Shown here in pieces: positions 34,719-43,382 of a stretch of DNA of 64,000 bases; the first letter of the stretch is position 1; each line of letters opens with the position of its first letter. The stretch comes from Glycocaulis alkaliphilus. GTDB taxonomy: Bacteria > Pseudomonadota > Alphaproteobacteria > Caulobacterales > Maricaulaceae. Under the pieces are notes generated by a model that was not told the origin of the DNA, searched no databases, and saw nothing but the letters and a program-made list of their open reading frames with translations. The stretch is from NCBI RefSeq assembly GCF_004000605.1, contig NZ_CP018911.1, positions 2,170,001 through 2,234,000 on the forward strand, written 5' to 3'. Position numbers and translations under genes: made by a program.

Positions 34719-35644
34719 CCCGGCAGGCCCCCACACCCCCGCCGCCGGTCCCCTTTGTACGGGAAATGGCGTTCCAGCCCGGACAGGCCGATCAGGTTTC
34801 CCCGGCCATCAGACGCGTGGTGGCAGGCAATTCGGGTGCCTTTACCTATACCGGCACCGGCACCTATCTGGTCGGGCGCGGCAAGGTTGCCGTGATCGAC
34901 CCCGGCCCCGCAGAAGAGGCGCATTTTGCCGCGCTGAACCGGGCGCTGGACGGCGAAACGGTCAGCCACGTCATCGTCACCCATCACCATCTCGACCACT
35001 CTGCCCTCGCCCGGCGCTTTGCCGATCATCATGGCGCGAAAATCTACGGACGGCCCGCATCTGGCGGACGGCCCATGGATCCCGATGCGCCAGTAATGGA
35101 AGAAGGCGCTGATTTCAGCTTCACACCGGACCACACGCTGGAAGATGGCGATGCCATTGCCGGACCGGGCTGGACGCTGGACGTGCTGCACACGCCGGGC
35201 CATACGGCCAACCATATCTGCCTTGGCCTGATGGAAGAGAACGCCCTTCTGTGCGGCGATCACATCATGGGCTGGGCGACCTCGGTCGTGCTGCCGCCTG
35301 ATGGCGATATGGGCGATTATCTCCAGCAGCTGGAGCGCGTGCGCCAGCGCGGCTTTGCGACGCTCTGGCCCAGCCACGGCCCGCCCGTGACAGACCCAGA
35401 ACCCTTCATCACCGCCTACATCGCCCACCGGCATTACCGCGAGGCGCAGATTCTGTACGCGCTTGAAGCCGGACCATCACGGATTACAGATCTGCTGCCC
35501 GTCATGTATGCCGGGCTGGACGAGCGGCTCTACCCGGCCGCAGCCATGTCGGTCTGGTCCCACATGGTGGATCTGCACCGGCGCGGGCGCGTGACAGCGG
35601 GCGGCGAACCGGCGCTGGACAGCACTTACGCGCTTATCCGCTAG
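34715..35644 (+). CDS. MBL-fold metallo-hydrolase, LACTB2-like
   Basis: 309 residues. Metal-binding motifs: VTHHHLDHSALA (HxHxDH), HTPGHTANHICL, CGDHIMGW and a distal His in WPSHGPPV. C-terminal winged-helix region (AQILYALEAGPSRITDLLPV). The arrangement is that of LACTB2/beta-lactamase-like hydrolases, some of which act as endoribonucleases and others as thioesterases. It begins with GTG in a GTGA overlap with the ATP-grasp-like gene, so the two are translationally coupled. The stop shares CTAG with the convergent DUF1499 gene. Confidence 0.88.
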   Translation: MTRQAPTPPPPVPFVREMAFQPGQADQVSPAIRRVVAGNSGAFTYTGTGTYLVGRGKVAVIDPGPAEEAHFAALNRALDGETVSHVIVTHHHLDHSALARRFADHHGAKIYGRPASGGRPMDPDAPVMEEGADFSFTPDHTLEDGDAIAGPGWTLDVLHTPGHTANHICLGLMEENALLCGDHIMGWATSVVLPPDGDMGDYLQQLERVRQRGFATLWPSHGPPVTDPEPFITAYIAHRHYREAQILYALEAGPSRITDLLPVMYAGLDERLYPAAAMSVWSHMVDLHRRGRVTAGGEPALDSTYALIR

Positions 35645-36453
35645 TCCTCGCCCAGCCGGTCACGCAGACGGTCCGAGAAAGTGCGCAGGCGCGCCGCATT
35701 GGCACCGAGATCAGATACGCCTACGCGCGATACGGACCGCGCATCCACCACGGCCCCGCCATCGGCAAGCGCCGTGACGCGCACCACAATATCGTCGCGG
35801 AAACCGTACCAGAAGGTCGTCGCGGTCGCCTCGAACATGAGCTCACGCTCGGACTCGGTGGAGACCGTCCAGCCCAGCTCGCGTGCCACCCGCAAGGCCG
35901 CCTGATAGGCAGCCAGCGGCTCGGCGGACACGATAACCGGCTGGATGTCGGGATAGGCCTCCGCCTGCACCTCCGGCAGCGGGCGGCCCGAACGCGGATC
36001 GGTCTTGGCAGCGTAATCGACGCTATTGGCGTCCGCCCCGCGCCGGATAACCAGCGAAGCGGTAAACTGGGGCGGGTTCGTCGTATCAGTGGAAATGTCG
36101 TGGATGGGCGGAATCTCGGCAGCGCGTGCGGCCACAGATGCAGCGTACCAAAGGCCGGCCGCACCGACGGCGATCGCCGCTAGTGCCGCAACCCACGAGC
36201 CGGCTCCTGCCCTGCGATCCTTGACGAAAATCGCCGTGGCAATCAGCAAGACCAGCGCCAGCGCGCCCAGCCCCAGGGCGGCAAAAAGCAGGTTTGGCCC
36301 GATCTCGCGCGTCATTATGCCAAGGCCGAAGCGCCAGTCCCACAGGCCAAAACGCGAGCCCAGCCCTGCGGCTGCGAACCAGAATGGCACGATGATCGCA
36401 GCCAGCCCTGCCAGCCAGATAACGATTACCCTGATGGTCAGCAAAATGCCCAT
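35641..36453 (-). CDS. DUF1499 membrane protein
   Basis: 270 residues. Three membrane helices at the N terminus (VIVIWLAGLAAIIVPFWFAA; LLFAALGLGALALVLLIATA; WVAALAAIAVGAAGLWYAAS) followed by the DUF1499 domain: PPIHDISTDTTNPPQFTASL, GWTVSTESERELMFEATATT, DIVVRVTALADGGAVVDARS. Function unknown; predicted inner-membrane with a periplasmic domain. I start at the ATG at 36453, just after pdxH ends; a longer open frame runs into pdxH in another frame and is not credible. Confidence 0.85.
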   Translation of the reverse strand: MGILLTIRVIVIWLAGLAAIIVPFWFAAAGLGSRFGLWDWRFGLGIMTREIGPNLLFAALGLGALALVLLIATAIFVKDRRAGAGSWVAALAAIAVGAAGLWYAASVAARAAEIPPIHDISTDTTNPPQFTASLVIRRGADANSVDYAAKTDPRSGRPLPEVQAEAYPDIQPVIVSAEPLAAYQAALRVARELGWTVSTESERELMFEATATTFWYGFRDDIVVRVTALADGGAVVDARSVSRVGVSDLGANAARLRTFSDRLRDRLGED

Positions 36454-36484
36454 AACGCTTCCCCGCCCCGCTTTTACATGCTGG

Positions 36485-37153
36485 CTAAGGATAGAGCCTT
36501 GTCTGCGTGAAGGGCGAGTCCAAATCGGCCCGCTCGAAAACCAGACGGTCATGCAGGCGGAAGGGCCGGTCGCGCCAGAACTCGATACGCAAGGGGCGCA
36601 CGCGGTATCCGCTCCAGAAATCCGGGCGCGGTATCTCGCCGAGGCCAAACTTCGCGGCGAACTTCGCCACGCTCTTTTCCAGCGCATGGCGGCTTTCCAG
36701 CGGGCGCGACTGGGATGATGCCCAGGCGCCGATCCGGCTGTCGCGCGCCCGGCTGGCGAAGTATGCGTCGGCTTCGGCATCGCTGACCGGCTCCACCAGC
36801 CCCCTCACCCGCACCTGACGGCGCAGCGACTTCCAGTGAAAGCACAGCGCCGCCTTCGATACGGCCGCCAGTTGATTGCCTTTGGCGCTTTCCAGATTGG
36901 TGTAGAAGACAAAGCCGCGCGGATCGGCGTCCTTCAGGAGCACCATGCGCACATCGGGCAATCCGTCTTCATCGACTGTCGCCAGCGCCATGGCATTGGG
37001 GTCATTGGGCTCTTTCCCCCGCGCCAGGGTCAGCCAGTCGGCAAAGAGCAGGAAGGGGTCATTGCCTTCGGTCAGCGGCACATCGCCCGCCCCGCCCTCG
37101 CGCTGATAGTCCGCCTCGCTGGGGCTGGGCGGGATGATGTCGCGTGAGGCCAT
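36485..37153 (-). CDS. pdxH: pyridoxamine 5'-phosphate oxidase
   Basis: 222 residues. Family features: [60 protein letters not shown], and the C-terminal [23 protein letters not shown]. PdxH is an FMN enzyme oxidising PNP and PMP to pyridoxal 5'-phosphate in vitamin B6 synthesis and salvage. Homodimer, cytoplasmic. The ATG gives the usual length of about 220. Confidence 0.96.
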   Translation of the reverse strand: MASRDIIPPSPSEADYQREGGAGDVPLTEGNDPFLLFADWLTLARGKEPNDPNAMALATVDEDGLPDVRMVLLKDADPRGFVFYTNLESAKGNQLAAVSKAALCFHWKSLRRQVRVRGLVEPVSDAEADAYFASRARDSRIGAWASSQSRPLESRHALEKSVAKFAAKFGLGEIPRPDFWSGYRVRPLRIEFWRDRPFRLHDRLVFERADLDSPFTQTRLYP

Positions 37154-37254
37154 GAGGAAGGCTCCTTAGGAAAAAATCAGGCATGGACGCAGAAATGACA
37201 CCCCGCGCCATATCGTCAACCTTTCGCCAACCGGCCTGCGGTTAGTTTGCACCG

Positions 37255-37824
37255 ATGAGCAATGCGAGCGAAGCCATTTGTGCCGCGTACCGCGTGTTGG
37301 GCCTGGAGCCCGACAGCGACTACGCGTCGGTGAAATCTGCCTTCCGTAACAAGGTGAAAGCGGTCCACCCCGATCATGTGGAACCAACCGCCGATACGCT
37401 GTCGCGCCTGCAGATTCTGCTCAAGGCCCACGAAATCCTGAAAGTCTGCGCGCCGCGCCAGATGGACCTCGTTTTAACGCCGGACGAGGCGCGCGTAGGC
37501 GGGCTGCGCACGGTAGATCTTGATGGCCGCAGCGCCATGATGCGGGTGCCGCCGGTGACGAAGACTGGAGCGATTGTCGTCCCGATTGGCGAGCCGGTCT
37601 GGCGGGTGCGCATTCTGGTGCGCGATCCGATGGCCGACTGCGCCGCCGATGAAGGCCCCGCAGAGCGCGCCGCGCGCGAAGAGAAGGCCCGCAAGCTGGC
37701 CGAAGCCGATGCCCGCCGGCAGGCGGAGGAGAATGCCGGTCTTCTGTCGGCCTTCTATGAGCGCTTTGTCAAAGCCTCTCCGGCGGCCCGCTTTGCCCGC
37801 TGGGTGCGCAAGAACGCGGCGTAA
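37255..37824 (+). CDS. J-domain protein
   Basis: 189 residues. An N-terminal J domain (about 8-70) with the HPD tripeptide in VKAVHPDHVEPT and the preceding YRVLGLEPDSDYASVKSAFR helix. HPD stimulates the ATPase of DnaK-type chaperones. The rest has a small beta region and a charged helix (AAREEKARKLAEADARRQAE). No Gly/Phe or zinc region, so it is a type-C J protein with an unknown client. It is divergent from pdxH. Confidence 0.88.
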   Translation: MSNASEAICAAYRVLGLEPDSDYASVKSAFRNKVKAVHPDHVEPTADTLSRLQILLKAHEILKVCAPRQMDLVLTPDEARVGGLRTVDLDGRSAMMRVPPVTKTGAIVVPIGEPVWRVRILVRDPMADCAADEGPAERAAREEKARKLAEADARRQAEENAGLLSAFYERFVKASPAARFARWVRKNAA

Positions 37825-37865
37825 AGCTTGTTGCGTGATCGAGGAAGTCGGCCTACATTATCTGT

Positions 37866-38045
37866 ATGACCACTTTATCGCAGCGCCCGACGGCACTTAC
37901 CCAAGCTGATGTTGATGCTTTCAAGAAGGCGTCCGAACAGGTCGTTAAAGAGCATGCTAGATCGCCCGAAGCGGCCAGAGCTTACCTCGTGCGACTCGGA
38001 GTGATTACCGAAAATGGCAATCTCCGGCAGGTGTACCGGCGCTAA
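37866..38045 (+). CDS. small protein preceding the ART-like gene, candidate antitoxin
   Basis: A 59-residue frame (ATG 37866, TAA 38043-38045). It begins MTTLSQRPTALTQADVDAFK, continues as a single long helix region, and ends with ARAYLVRLGVITENGNLRQV YRR. The ending RAYLVRLGVITENGNL is reminiscent of short helical proteins that precede toxin genes. It lies 9 bp upstream of the 195-residue ADP-ribosyltransferase-like gene, and both have base composition below that of the surrounding DNA. Antitoxin role is inference from size and arrangement. Confidence 0.6.
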   Translation: MTTLSQRPTALTQADVDAFKKASEQVVKEHARSPEAARAYLVRLGVITENGNLRQVYRR

Positions 38046-38054
38046 TTACACCCT

Positions 38055-38642
38055 GTGTTCGATCTGTCTTACGGTCTAGTTCTCGGATATCACGGCTGTG
38101 ACGATAGCACAGCTGAAAACTTACTCAGCGGCAACCCTTTCAAAGCCAGTGAGAACGCATACGACTGGCTGGGAAAGGGTATTTATTTCTGGCAGCACAA
38201 CCCTAAGCGAGGCCTTAGCTTCGCAAAAGAACTAGCTGCACATCCCAAGCGGGGCAGAGGCATCACAACACCGACCGTCATTGGCGCCGCGATACAGCTT
38301 GGACATTGCCTCGACCTTATGACGGAGCAGGGGCTTGAGCTGGTTGCTGAGAGCTACCGCACCCTCGATGCAGTCTACAAGGCCAGTCCAAGCTTACCAC
38401 GCCCGACCAACTCTGCAGATCTCCTCCGGCGAAACCTCGATTGTTCCGTAGTAAACAATTTGCACCAAACCCGGGTAGACAACAAAATGCCCGCCTTCGA
38501 CACGGTTCGGGGCGTCTTTGAAGAGGGCGGTAAGCTCTATCCCGGCGCTGGCTTCTGCGAGAAAACGCACATACAAATCGCTGTTCGCAATCCGGCGTGT
38601 ATTCTCGGTGTTTTCCGGGTTCCTAAAGAGCATCTGAAATAG
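38055..38642 (+). CDS. putative ADP-ribosyltransferase-fold toxin
   Basis: 195 residues starting at GTG. It opens with VLGYHGCDDSTAENLL and then YDWLGKGIYFWQHNPKRGLS; a YHG strand followed by a GIYF-type strand with a preceding GxG turn matches the first two NAD-binding elements of PARP/DUF3990-like ADP-ribosyltransferases. A third conserved-looking block is KLYPGAGFCEKTHIQIAVRN. No signal peptide. It is preceded by a 59-residue gene 9 bp away, giving a two-gene toxin-antitoxin-like layout inserted between a J-domain gene and aroC. Enzyme activity and target are unproven. Confidence 0.6.
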   Translation: MFDLSYGLVLGYHGCDDSTAENLLSGNPFKASENAYDWLGKGIYFWQHNPKRGLSFAKELAAHPKRGRGITTPTVIGAAIQLGHCLDLMTEQGLELVAESYRTLDAVYKASPSLPRPTNSADLLRRNLDCSVVNNLHQTRVDNKMPAFDTVRGVFEEGGKLYPGAGFCEKTHIQIAVRNPACILGVFRVPKEHLK

Positions 38643-38645
38643 CCT

Positions 38646-39740
38646 ATGTCTCACAACAGTTTCGGTCATCTGTTCCGCTTCACCACATGGGGCGAAAGCC
38701 ATGGGCCTGCCCTTGGCTGCGTGGTCGATGGCTGCCCGCCGGGCATCGCGCTCACGGAAGCCGACATCCAGCCCTTCCTCGACCGGCGCAAACCCGGCCA
38801 GTCACGCCACGTCACCCAGCGCCGCGAGGATGACGCCGTGCGCATTCTCTCCGGCGTGTTCGGGGACGAGCGCACGGGCGGTCAGGTGACAACCGGCGCA
38901 CCAATCAGCCTGATGATCGAGAACACCGACCAGCGCTCAAAGGATTATGGCGACATCCGCGATAGCTGGCGGCCCGGCCATGCCGACTACACCTATGACG
39001 CCAAGTATGGCGTGCGCGATTATCGCGGCGGCGGGCGCTCCAGCGCGCGGGAAACCGCTGCGCGCGTTGCCGCCGGAGCGATTGCCCGCAAGGTTCTGGG
39101 AGACACAATCACCATTCGCGCCGCCCTCATCCAGATCGGTCCGCGCGCGATTGACCGCGCCCGCTGGGACTGGGACGAGGTCAGCCGCAACGATTTCTTC
39201 TGCCCGGATGCGCAGACCGCCAAGCTGTGGGAGGCGGACATGGATGCCATCCGCAAGGACGGCTCGTCTGTCGGCGCGCTGGTTGAGGTGGTGGCCACCG
39301 GCGTGCCCGCAGGCTGGGGCGCGCCCGTCTATGGCAAGCTTGATGCCGATCTTGCCAGTGCGATGATGAGCATCAATGCGGCCAAATCGGTCGAGATCGG
39401 CGCAGGCCTCGAAGCCGCTTCGCTTCGCGGTGAGGACGCCGCTGACGAGATGTATCTCGATGAGAACGGCCGTCCCGCATTCCGCTCCAACCACAATGGA
39501 GGTGTGCTGGGCGGCATCTCGACAGGGCAGGATGTGGTTGTCCGCATGGCGATCAAGCCCACCTCCTCCATCCGCATTCCCCGCCAGAGCCTGAACCGCG
39601 ATCTTCAGAGCGTGGACGTGATCACCAAGGGCCGCCATGATCCATGCGTCGGCATCCGCGCCGTGCCGGTCGCCGAAGCGATGGTGGCGCTGGTGCTCGC
39701 CGACCACATGCTGCGCCACCGCGCGCAGACCGGCCGATGA
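38646..39740 (+). CDS. aroC: chorismate synthase
   Basis: 364 residues. Signatures: [20 protein letters not shown] (signature 1), [20 protein letters not shown] (signature 2), and [20 protein letters not shown] (signature 3). AroC converts EPSP to chorismate using reduced FMN, the last step of the shikimate pathway. The ATG is 3 bp after the ART-like gene; the ordinary housekeeping gene returns to high GC. The NUDIX gene follows with a 4-bp ATGA overlap. Confidence 0.97.
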   Translation: MSHNSFGHLFRFTTWGESHGPALGCVVDGCPPGIALTEADIQPFLDRRKPGQSRHVTQRREDDAVRILSGVFGDERTGGQVTTGAPISLMIENTDQRSKDYGDIRDSWRPGHADYTYDAKYGVRDYRGGGRSSARETAARVAAGAIARKVLGDTITIRAALIQIGPRAIDRARWDWDEVSRNDFFCPDAQTAKLWEADMDAIRKDGSSVGALVEVVATGVPAGWGAPVYGKLDADLASAMMSINAAKSVEIGAGLEAASLRGEDAADEMYLDENGRPAFRSNHNGGVLGGISTGQDVVVRMAIKPTSSIRIPRQSLNRDLQSVDVITKGRHDPCVGIRAVPVAEAMVALVLADHMLRHRAQTGR

Positions 39741-40144
39741 CTCTGCACTCCGGGCCGAAGCTGGCCGTCGGCGGCGTGGTCTGGCGCGGCGGCGAGGTGC
39801 TGCTGATCCGCCGCGGCAAGGAGCCCTGGATGGGCCAGTGGTCCATTCCCGGCGGCAAGGTGGATTTCGGTGAGACGCTGGAAACCGCACTGGCGCGTGA
39901 AATCCGCGAGGAGACCGGCGTCGAGGCTGCGCTGAAAGGCTTTGTCGGCGCGTTTGAATCCATCACCGCCCACGGCCATTACGTAATGATCGACTATGCC
40001 TGTGAATGGCTGTCGGGCGAGCCGGTGGCCGCCGATGATGCGCTGGACGCCGCCTTCTTCCCCTTTGCCGAGGCGATGGAGAAGGTGGGCTGGGACGAGA
40101 CGCGCAATGTCATCTCGCTCTCGAAATCTTTTCTCGCGCCTTGA
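39737..40144 (+). CDS. NUDIX hydrolase
   Basis: 135 residues. Full Nudix box: [20 protein letters not shown] followed by ETGV (G-x5-E-x7-REUxEExGU). The N-terminal [20 protein letters not shown] is the usual first strand. Members hydrolyse nucleoside diphosphates linked to another group; ADP-ribose or oxidised nucleotides are common substrates but cannot be specified here. The ATG overlaps the aroC stop (ATGA). Confidence 0.92.
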   Translation: MTLHSGPKLAVGGVVWRGGEVLLIRRGKEPWMGQWSIPGGKVDFGETLETALAREIREETGVEAALKGFVGAFESITAHGHYVMIDYACEWLSGEPVAADDALDAAFFPFAEAMEKVGWDETRNVISLSKSFLAP

Positions 40145-40146
40145 AC

Positions 40147-40584
40147 ATGCCGCTTTTTCAGACGAGTAGACGCCCCATGATCGCGCGCATCGCCCTCCTC
40201 GCCCTTCTTCTGCCTGCGCTGACGGCCTTTGCCCCCAAGCCGGGCATGCTCGCCAGGCAGGCGCCCGCTCATGGCAGCGCCCAGTCCGACGCCACCTACC
40301 CGCTCGAACAGCTCGCCGGCGTGCTGGGAGAGTTGCACGCCCTCGCCTTCCTGTGTCAGGGGTCGGGCGCGCAAGCCTGGCGCCGCCGGATGGAAGAAAT
40401 GCTCAATCTGGAAGCGCCCGATAATGCGCGCCGCCAGCGCATGATTGCCCGCTTCAATGAAGGCTTCCGCCAGCACCAGCAGCGCCGCACGCGCTGCGGC
40501 GCGGAAAGCGAGATGGAGGCCCAGCGCCTCGCGCTTCAGGGCCAGGCGCTGTCGGAGACACTGCGGCGCAATTACGCGGATTGA
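40147..40584 (+). CDS. TIGR02301 family exported protein
   Basis: 145 residues with a signal segment (IARIALLALLLPALTAFAP), then a conserved helical domain: LEQLAGVLGELHALAFLCQG, WRRRMEEMLNLEAPDNARRQ, FNEGFRQHQQRRTRCGAESE. The two Cys probably form a disulfide. This is the TIGR02301 family, alphaproteobacterial and uncharacterised. A TTG at 40141 overlapping the NUDIX stop is an alternative start; the ATG at 40147 is preferred. The three genes aroC, NUDIX and this one probably form one transcript. Confidence 0.8.
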   Translation: MPLFQTSRRPMIARIALLALLLPALTAFAPKPGMLARQAPAHGSAQSDATYPLEQLAGVLGELHALAFLCQGSGAQAWRRRMEEMLNLEAPDNARRQRMIARFNEGFRQHQQRRTRCGAESEMEAQRLALQGQALSETLRRNYAD

Positions 40585-40595
40585 TCTTGCAAATT

Positions 40596-40613
40596 TGTAC
40601 AGAATTCTGTACA
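40596..40613. promoter_or_regulatory. palindromic operator of the yefM-yoeB module
   Basis: TGTACAGAATTCTGTACA is a perfect 18-bp inverted repeat with two TGTACA hexamers spaced 12 bp centre to centre. TGTACA is the core recognised by YefM in the E. coli yefM-yoeB operator, so this is very likely the autoregulatory site. Its last base is the first base of an upstream in-frame ATG; the preferred start is at 40622. Confidence 0.85.
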
Positions 40614-40621
40614 TGTTCCAC

Positions 40622-40897
40622 ATGGATACGATCCTCACCTTCAGCCAAGCGCGCGCCAGCCTGAAAGCGCTGATGGAGCGCGTCACCGGCAACAAGGCAC
40701 CGGCCATCATCACCCGTCAGGGCGGTGAGCCGGTGGTGATGGTGCCGCTGTCTGAATGGGAAGCCATTCAGGAGACGAACTATCTGCTCAAAAGCCCGGC
40801 CAATGCCGCGCGCCTTGCCGCCTCCATCGCCGCTGCGGACAAGGGCGAAGCCGTGCGCCACAGCGCCGATGAGCTTGCCGCGCTGCTGGACCGGTGA
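40622..40897 (+). CDS. yefM: YefM/Phd-family antitoxin
   Basis: 91 residues. DTILTFSQARASLKALMERV is the Phd/YefM DNA-binding N-terminal fold, followed by APAIITRQGGEPVVMVPLSE and the linker WEAIQETNYLLKSPANAARL that wraps YoeB. It binds the toxin and represses the operon through the palindrome at 40596-40613. The ATG at 40622 was chosen over 40613 because it gives the usual N terminus. yoeB starts 4 bp before its end. Confidence 0.93.
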   Translation: MDTILTFSQARASLKALMERVTGNKAPAIITRQGGEPVVMVPLSEWEAIQETNYLLKSPANAARLAASIAAADKGEAVRHSADELAALLDR

Positions 40898-41160
40898 ATG
40901 TCGAGCTGACGCCTCAGGCCCTTGAGGATATTGGCTGGCTGACCGCCCAGCAGCCCAAACTCCTGAAACGCTGCCTGAAACTCATCGAGGACATACGCCG
41001 TGCGCCGTTTGACGGCCTTGGCAAGCCTGAACCGCTAAAGGGCTCGCTGTCGGGCTGGTGGTCGCGCCGCATCGATGGCGAACACCGCCTCGTCTACCGC
41101 GTCACCGGAACGGGCGACGATGCCCGCATCCAGATCGTGCAGTGCCGGTATCATTATTGA
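40894..41160 (+). CDS. yoeB: YoeB-type ribosome-dependent mRNA interferase toxin
   Basis: 88 residues, GTG start in a GTGA overlap with yefM. Catalytic residues of YoeB are all present: Glu46 (KPEPLKG), Arg65 (GEHRLVYR), and the terminal His87-Tyr88 (QCRYHY). YoeB cleaves mRNA on the ribosome. Coding composition is as GC-rich as the neighbours, unlike the next gene. Confidence 0.95.
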   Translation: MNVELTPQALEDIGWLTAQQPKLLKRCLKLIEDIRRAPFDGLGKPEPLKGSLSGWWSRRIDGEHRLVYRVTGTGDDARIQIVQCRYHY

Positions 41161-41169
41161 GGGTTTGAG

Positions 41170-41700
41170 ATGATTTGGGATAGCTATGAGTGGAAGAAAT
41201 ATTTGAGGCGCTTACTCTGGGATTTAAAGCGCAAAATCCAAGAAGAAGGTGATGAAGTTCCTTTTATAGTAGAGCGAAATATTTTCATTATCGCGTTCAC
41301 TATCAGAAAGCTTTTTGATAGCCACAAAATAACCGACAAACTTGCGTCTCTTGAATTTTCATTCCGAATGCATCGAAAAATTGGAGAAAGGCACCACGAC
41401 CGTTCACTCCACACGGCAGACCCTGAATACTGGGATTTATGCTCCCACACTGTAGCTAAAATGAAGATACGGGATGTCTGCAATGAAATTATTCACAGCG
41501 ACATACTGAATTGGATCGGCGACGAACAGCAAATAACAGCCTTCTTTGTGGCTTCCGAACTGAGGGCCTCGAAGCGCCTAGTTCAGATTGATTTTGAAAC
41601 GTTTACCCACATCACAGATCTAGTAATCTCTGATAGCGTGGACTCCATCTCAATTTCATTCGATGAAACTGGAAAGATCGAAAAGCGCCAGCTTAATTAG
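41170..41700 (+). CDS. AT-rich orphan protein downstream of yoeB
   Basis: 176 residues. No recognised domain. It starts MIWDSYEWKKYLRRLLWDLK, contains VERNIFIIAFTIRKLFDSHK and a His-rich GERHHDRSLH patch, and MKIRDVCNEIIHSDILNWIG. No signal peptide or membrane helix is obvious. A 60-base stretch I counted is about 35 % GC, against well over 60 % in neighbours, indicating recent transfer. It lies 9 bp after the YoeB stop and may be transcribed with the module. A defence or mobile-element cargo role is possible but unproved. Confidence 0.7.
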   Translation: MIWDSYEWKKYLRRLLWDLKRKIQEEGDEVPFIVERNIFIIAFTIRKLFDSHKITDKLASLEFSFRMHRKIGERHHDRSLHTADPEYWDLCSHTVAKMKIRDVCNEIIHSDILNWIGDEQQITAFFVASELRASKRLVQIDFETFTHITDLVISDSVDSISISFDETGKIEKRQLN

Positions 41701-41703
41701 GAC

Positions 41704-43236
41704 TCACAACGGAATATTGTCGTGTTTCTTCCACGGGTTGGTGAGTTTCTTGTCGCGAAGCGTGCGCAGTGCCTTGATGAGGCGCACGCGTGTGTTGCGC
41801 GGCTGGATCACGTCATCGAGATAGCCGCGTGAGGCCGCCACGAACGGGTTGGCAAAGCGCGTCTCGTAATCCTTCACGTGCTCGGCCATTTTTTCAGGAT
41901 CATCCATATCCCTGCGGAAGATGATCTCGGCCGCGCCCTTCGGCCCCATCACGGCGATTTCCGCCGTCGGCCAGGCATAGTTCACATCGCCGCGAAGGTG
42001 TTTCGACGCCATCACGTCATACGCCCCGCCATAGGCCTTGCGGGTGATGACAGTGAGCTTCGGGACCGTCGCCTCGGCATAGGCAAAGAGCAGTTTCGCG
42101 CCGTGCTTGATGAGGCCGCCATATTCCTGGCGCGTGCCGGGCAGGAAGCCTGGCACATCGACAAAGGTGATGATCGGGATTTCAAACGCATCACAGAAAC
42201 GCACAAAGCGCGCGGCCTTCTTGGACGCATCGATATCGAGCACGCCAGCGAGCGAAAGCGGCTGGTTGGCGACAAAGCCCACCGTCTGGCCTTCGAGGCG
42301 GCCAAAGCCGACCACGATATTCTTGGCATAGTCCGGCGCGATCTCGAAGAAATCGCCCTCGTCGGCGGTTTTCTGGATCAGCTCGCGAATATCGTAGGGC
42401 TTGTTCGGGTTGGGCGGGACCAGCGTATCAAGGCTCGGCTCCACGCGGGCCGGATCGTCATAGACCTCGCGCACCGGCGGCTTGTTGCGGTTATTCAGGG
42501 GCAGGAAATCGATCAGGCGGCGCATCTGGATGAGCGCTTCAAGATCGTTGGAGAAGGCCCCGTCCGCCACGCCGGACTTCTTGGCGTGGACGCTCGCCCC
42601 GCCCAGCTCCTCATGGGTGACGATCTCGTTGGTGACGGTTTTGACCACGTCCGGCCCCGTCACATACATGTAGCTGGTATCCTTCACCATGAAGATGAAG
42701 TCGGTCATGGCGGGCGAATAGACATCGCCGCCCGCGCACGGGCCCATGATCACGCTGATCTGCGGGATCACGCCGCTGGCCAGCACATTGTTCTGGAAAA
42801 TCTCGGCATAACCGCCCAGCGCATCGACGCCCTCCTGGATGCGTGCGCCGCCCGCATCGAAAAGCCCGATGATGGGCGCGCCGTTCTTCAGCGCGGTTTC
42901 CTGCAGGCGGGTGATCTTGCGCGCATGCGCCAGCGAGAGCGAACCGCCAAACACGGTGAAATCCTTGGCAAACACATAGACGAGACGGCCGTTTACCGTG
43001 CCGGAGCCCGTCACCACGCCATCGCCGGGGATTTTCGATTCGTCCATGCCAAAGTCGGCGCACTGATGCTCGACAAACATGCCGGTCTCTTCAAACGAGC
43101 CGGGATCCAGCAGCACATCAAGGCGCTCACGCGCGGTCAGCTTGCCCTTGGCGTGCTGGGCCGCGATACGCTTTTCACCACCGCCAAGGCGCGCCGCTGC
43201 GCGCTTGTCATCAAGCTGTTCGAGAATGGGTTTCAT
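41704..43236 (-). CDS. pccB: acyl-CoA (propionyl-CoA) carboxylase beta subunit
   Basis: 510 residues, the length of PccB. ACC carboxyltransferase features: [100 protein letters not shown]. It transfers CO2 from the biotin subunit to propionyl- or acetyl-CoA. The alpha (biotin carboxylase) subunit is not in the window. I start at 43236 because the upstream part of the frame is unlike the family. Confidence 0.93.
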   Translation of the reverse strand: MKPILEQLDDKRAAARLGGGEKRIAAQHAKGKLTARERLDVLLDPGSFEETGMFVEHQCADFGMDESKIPGDGVVTGSGTVNGRLVYVFAKDFTVFGGSLSLAHARKITRLQETALKNGAPIIGLFDAGGARIQEGVDALGGYAEIFQNNVLASGVIPQISVIMGPCAGGDVYSPAMTDFIFMVKDTSYMYVTGPDVVKTVTNEIVTHEELGGASVHAKKSGVADGAFSNDLEALIQMRRLIDFLPLNNRNKPPVREVYDDPARVEPSLDTLVPPNPNKPYDIRELIQKTADEGDFFEIAPDYAKNIVVGFGRLEGQTVGFVANQPLSLAGVLDIDASKKAARFVRFCDAFEIPIITFVDVPGFLPGTRQEYGGLIKHGAKLLFAYAEATVPKLTVITRKAYGGAYDVMASKHLRGDVNYAWPTAEIAVMGPKGAAEIIFRRDMDDPEKMAEHVKDYETRFANPFVAASRGYLDDVIQPRNTRVRLIKALRTLRDKKLTNPWKKHDNIPL

Positions 43237-43382
43237 CGGTTTGGCCGTCCGCCCTGAACTGGAGTTGTGTTGGTCGCCGTGCTGGTTAGCACGCAGAGCC
43301 CAAAGGGCAAATCCCGGCCAGCTCCGGCGCAGGCGCAAACGCCCCGCGACAAGCAGGCCAAACCCTTGCTAGAACGCTGTTC

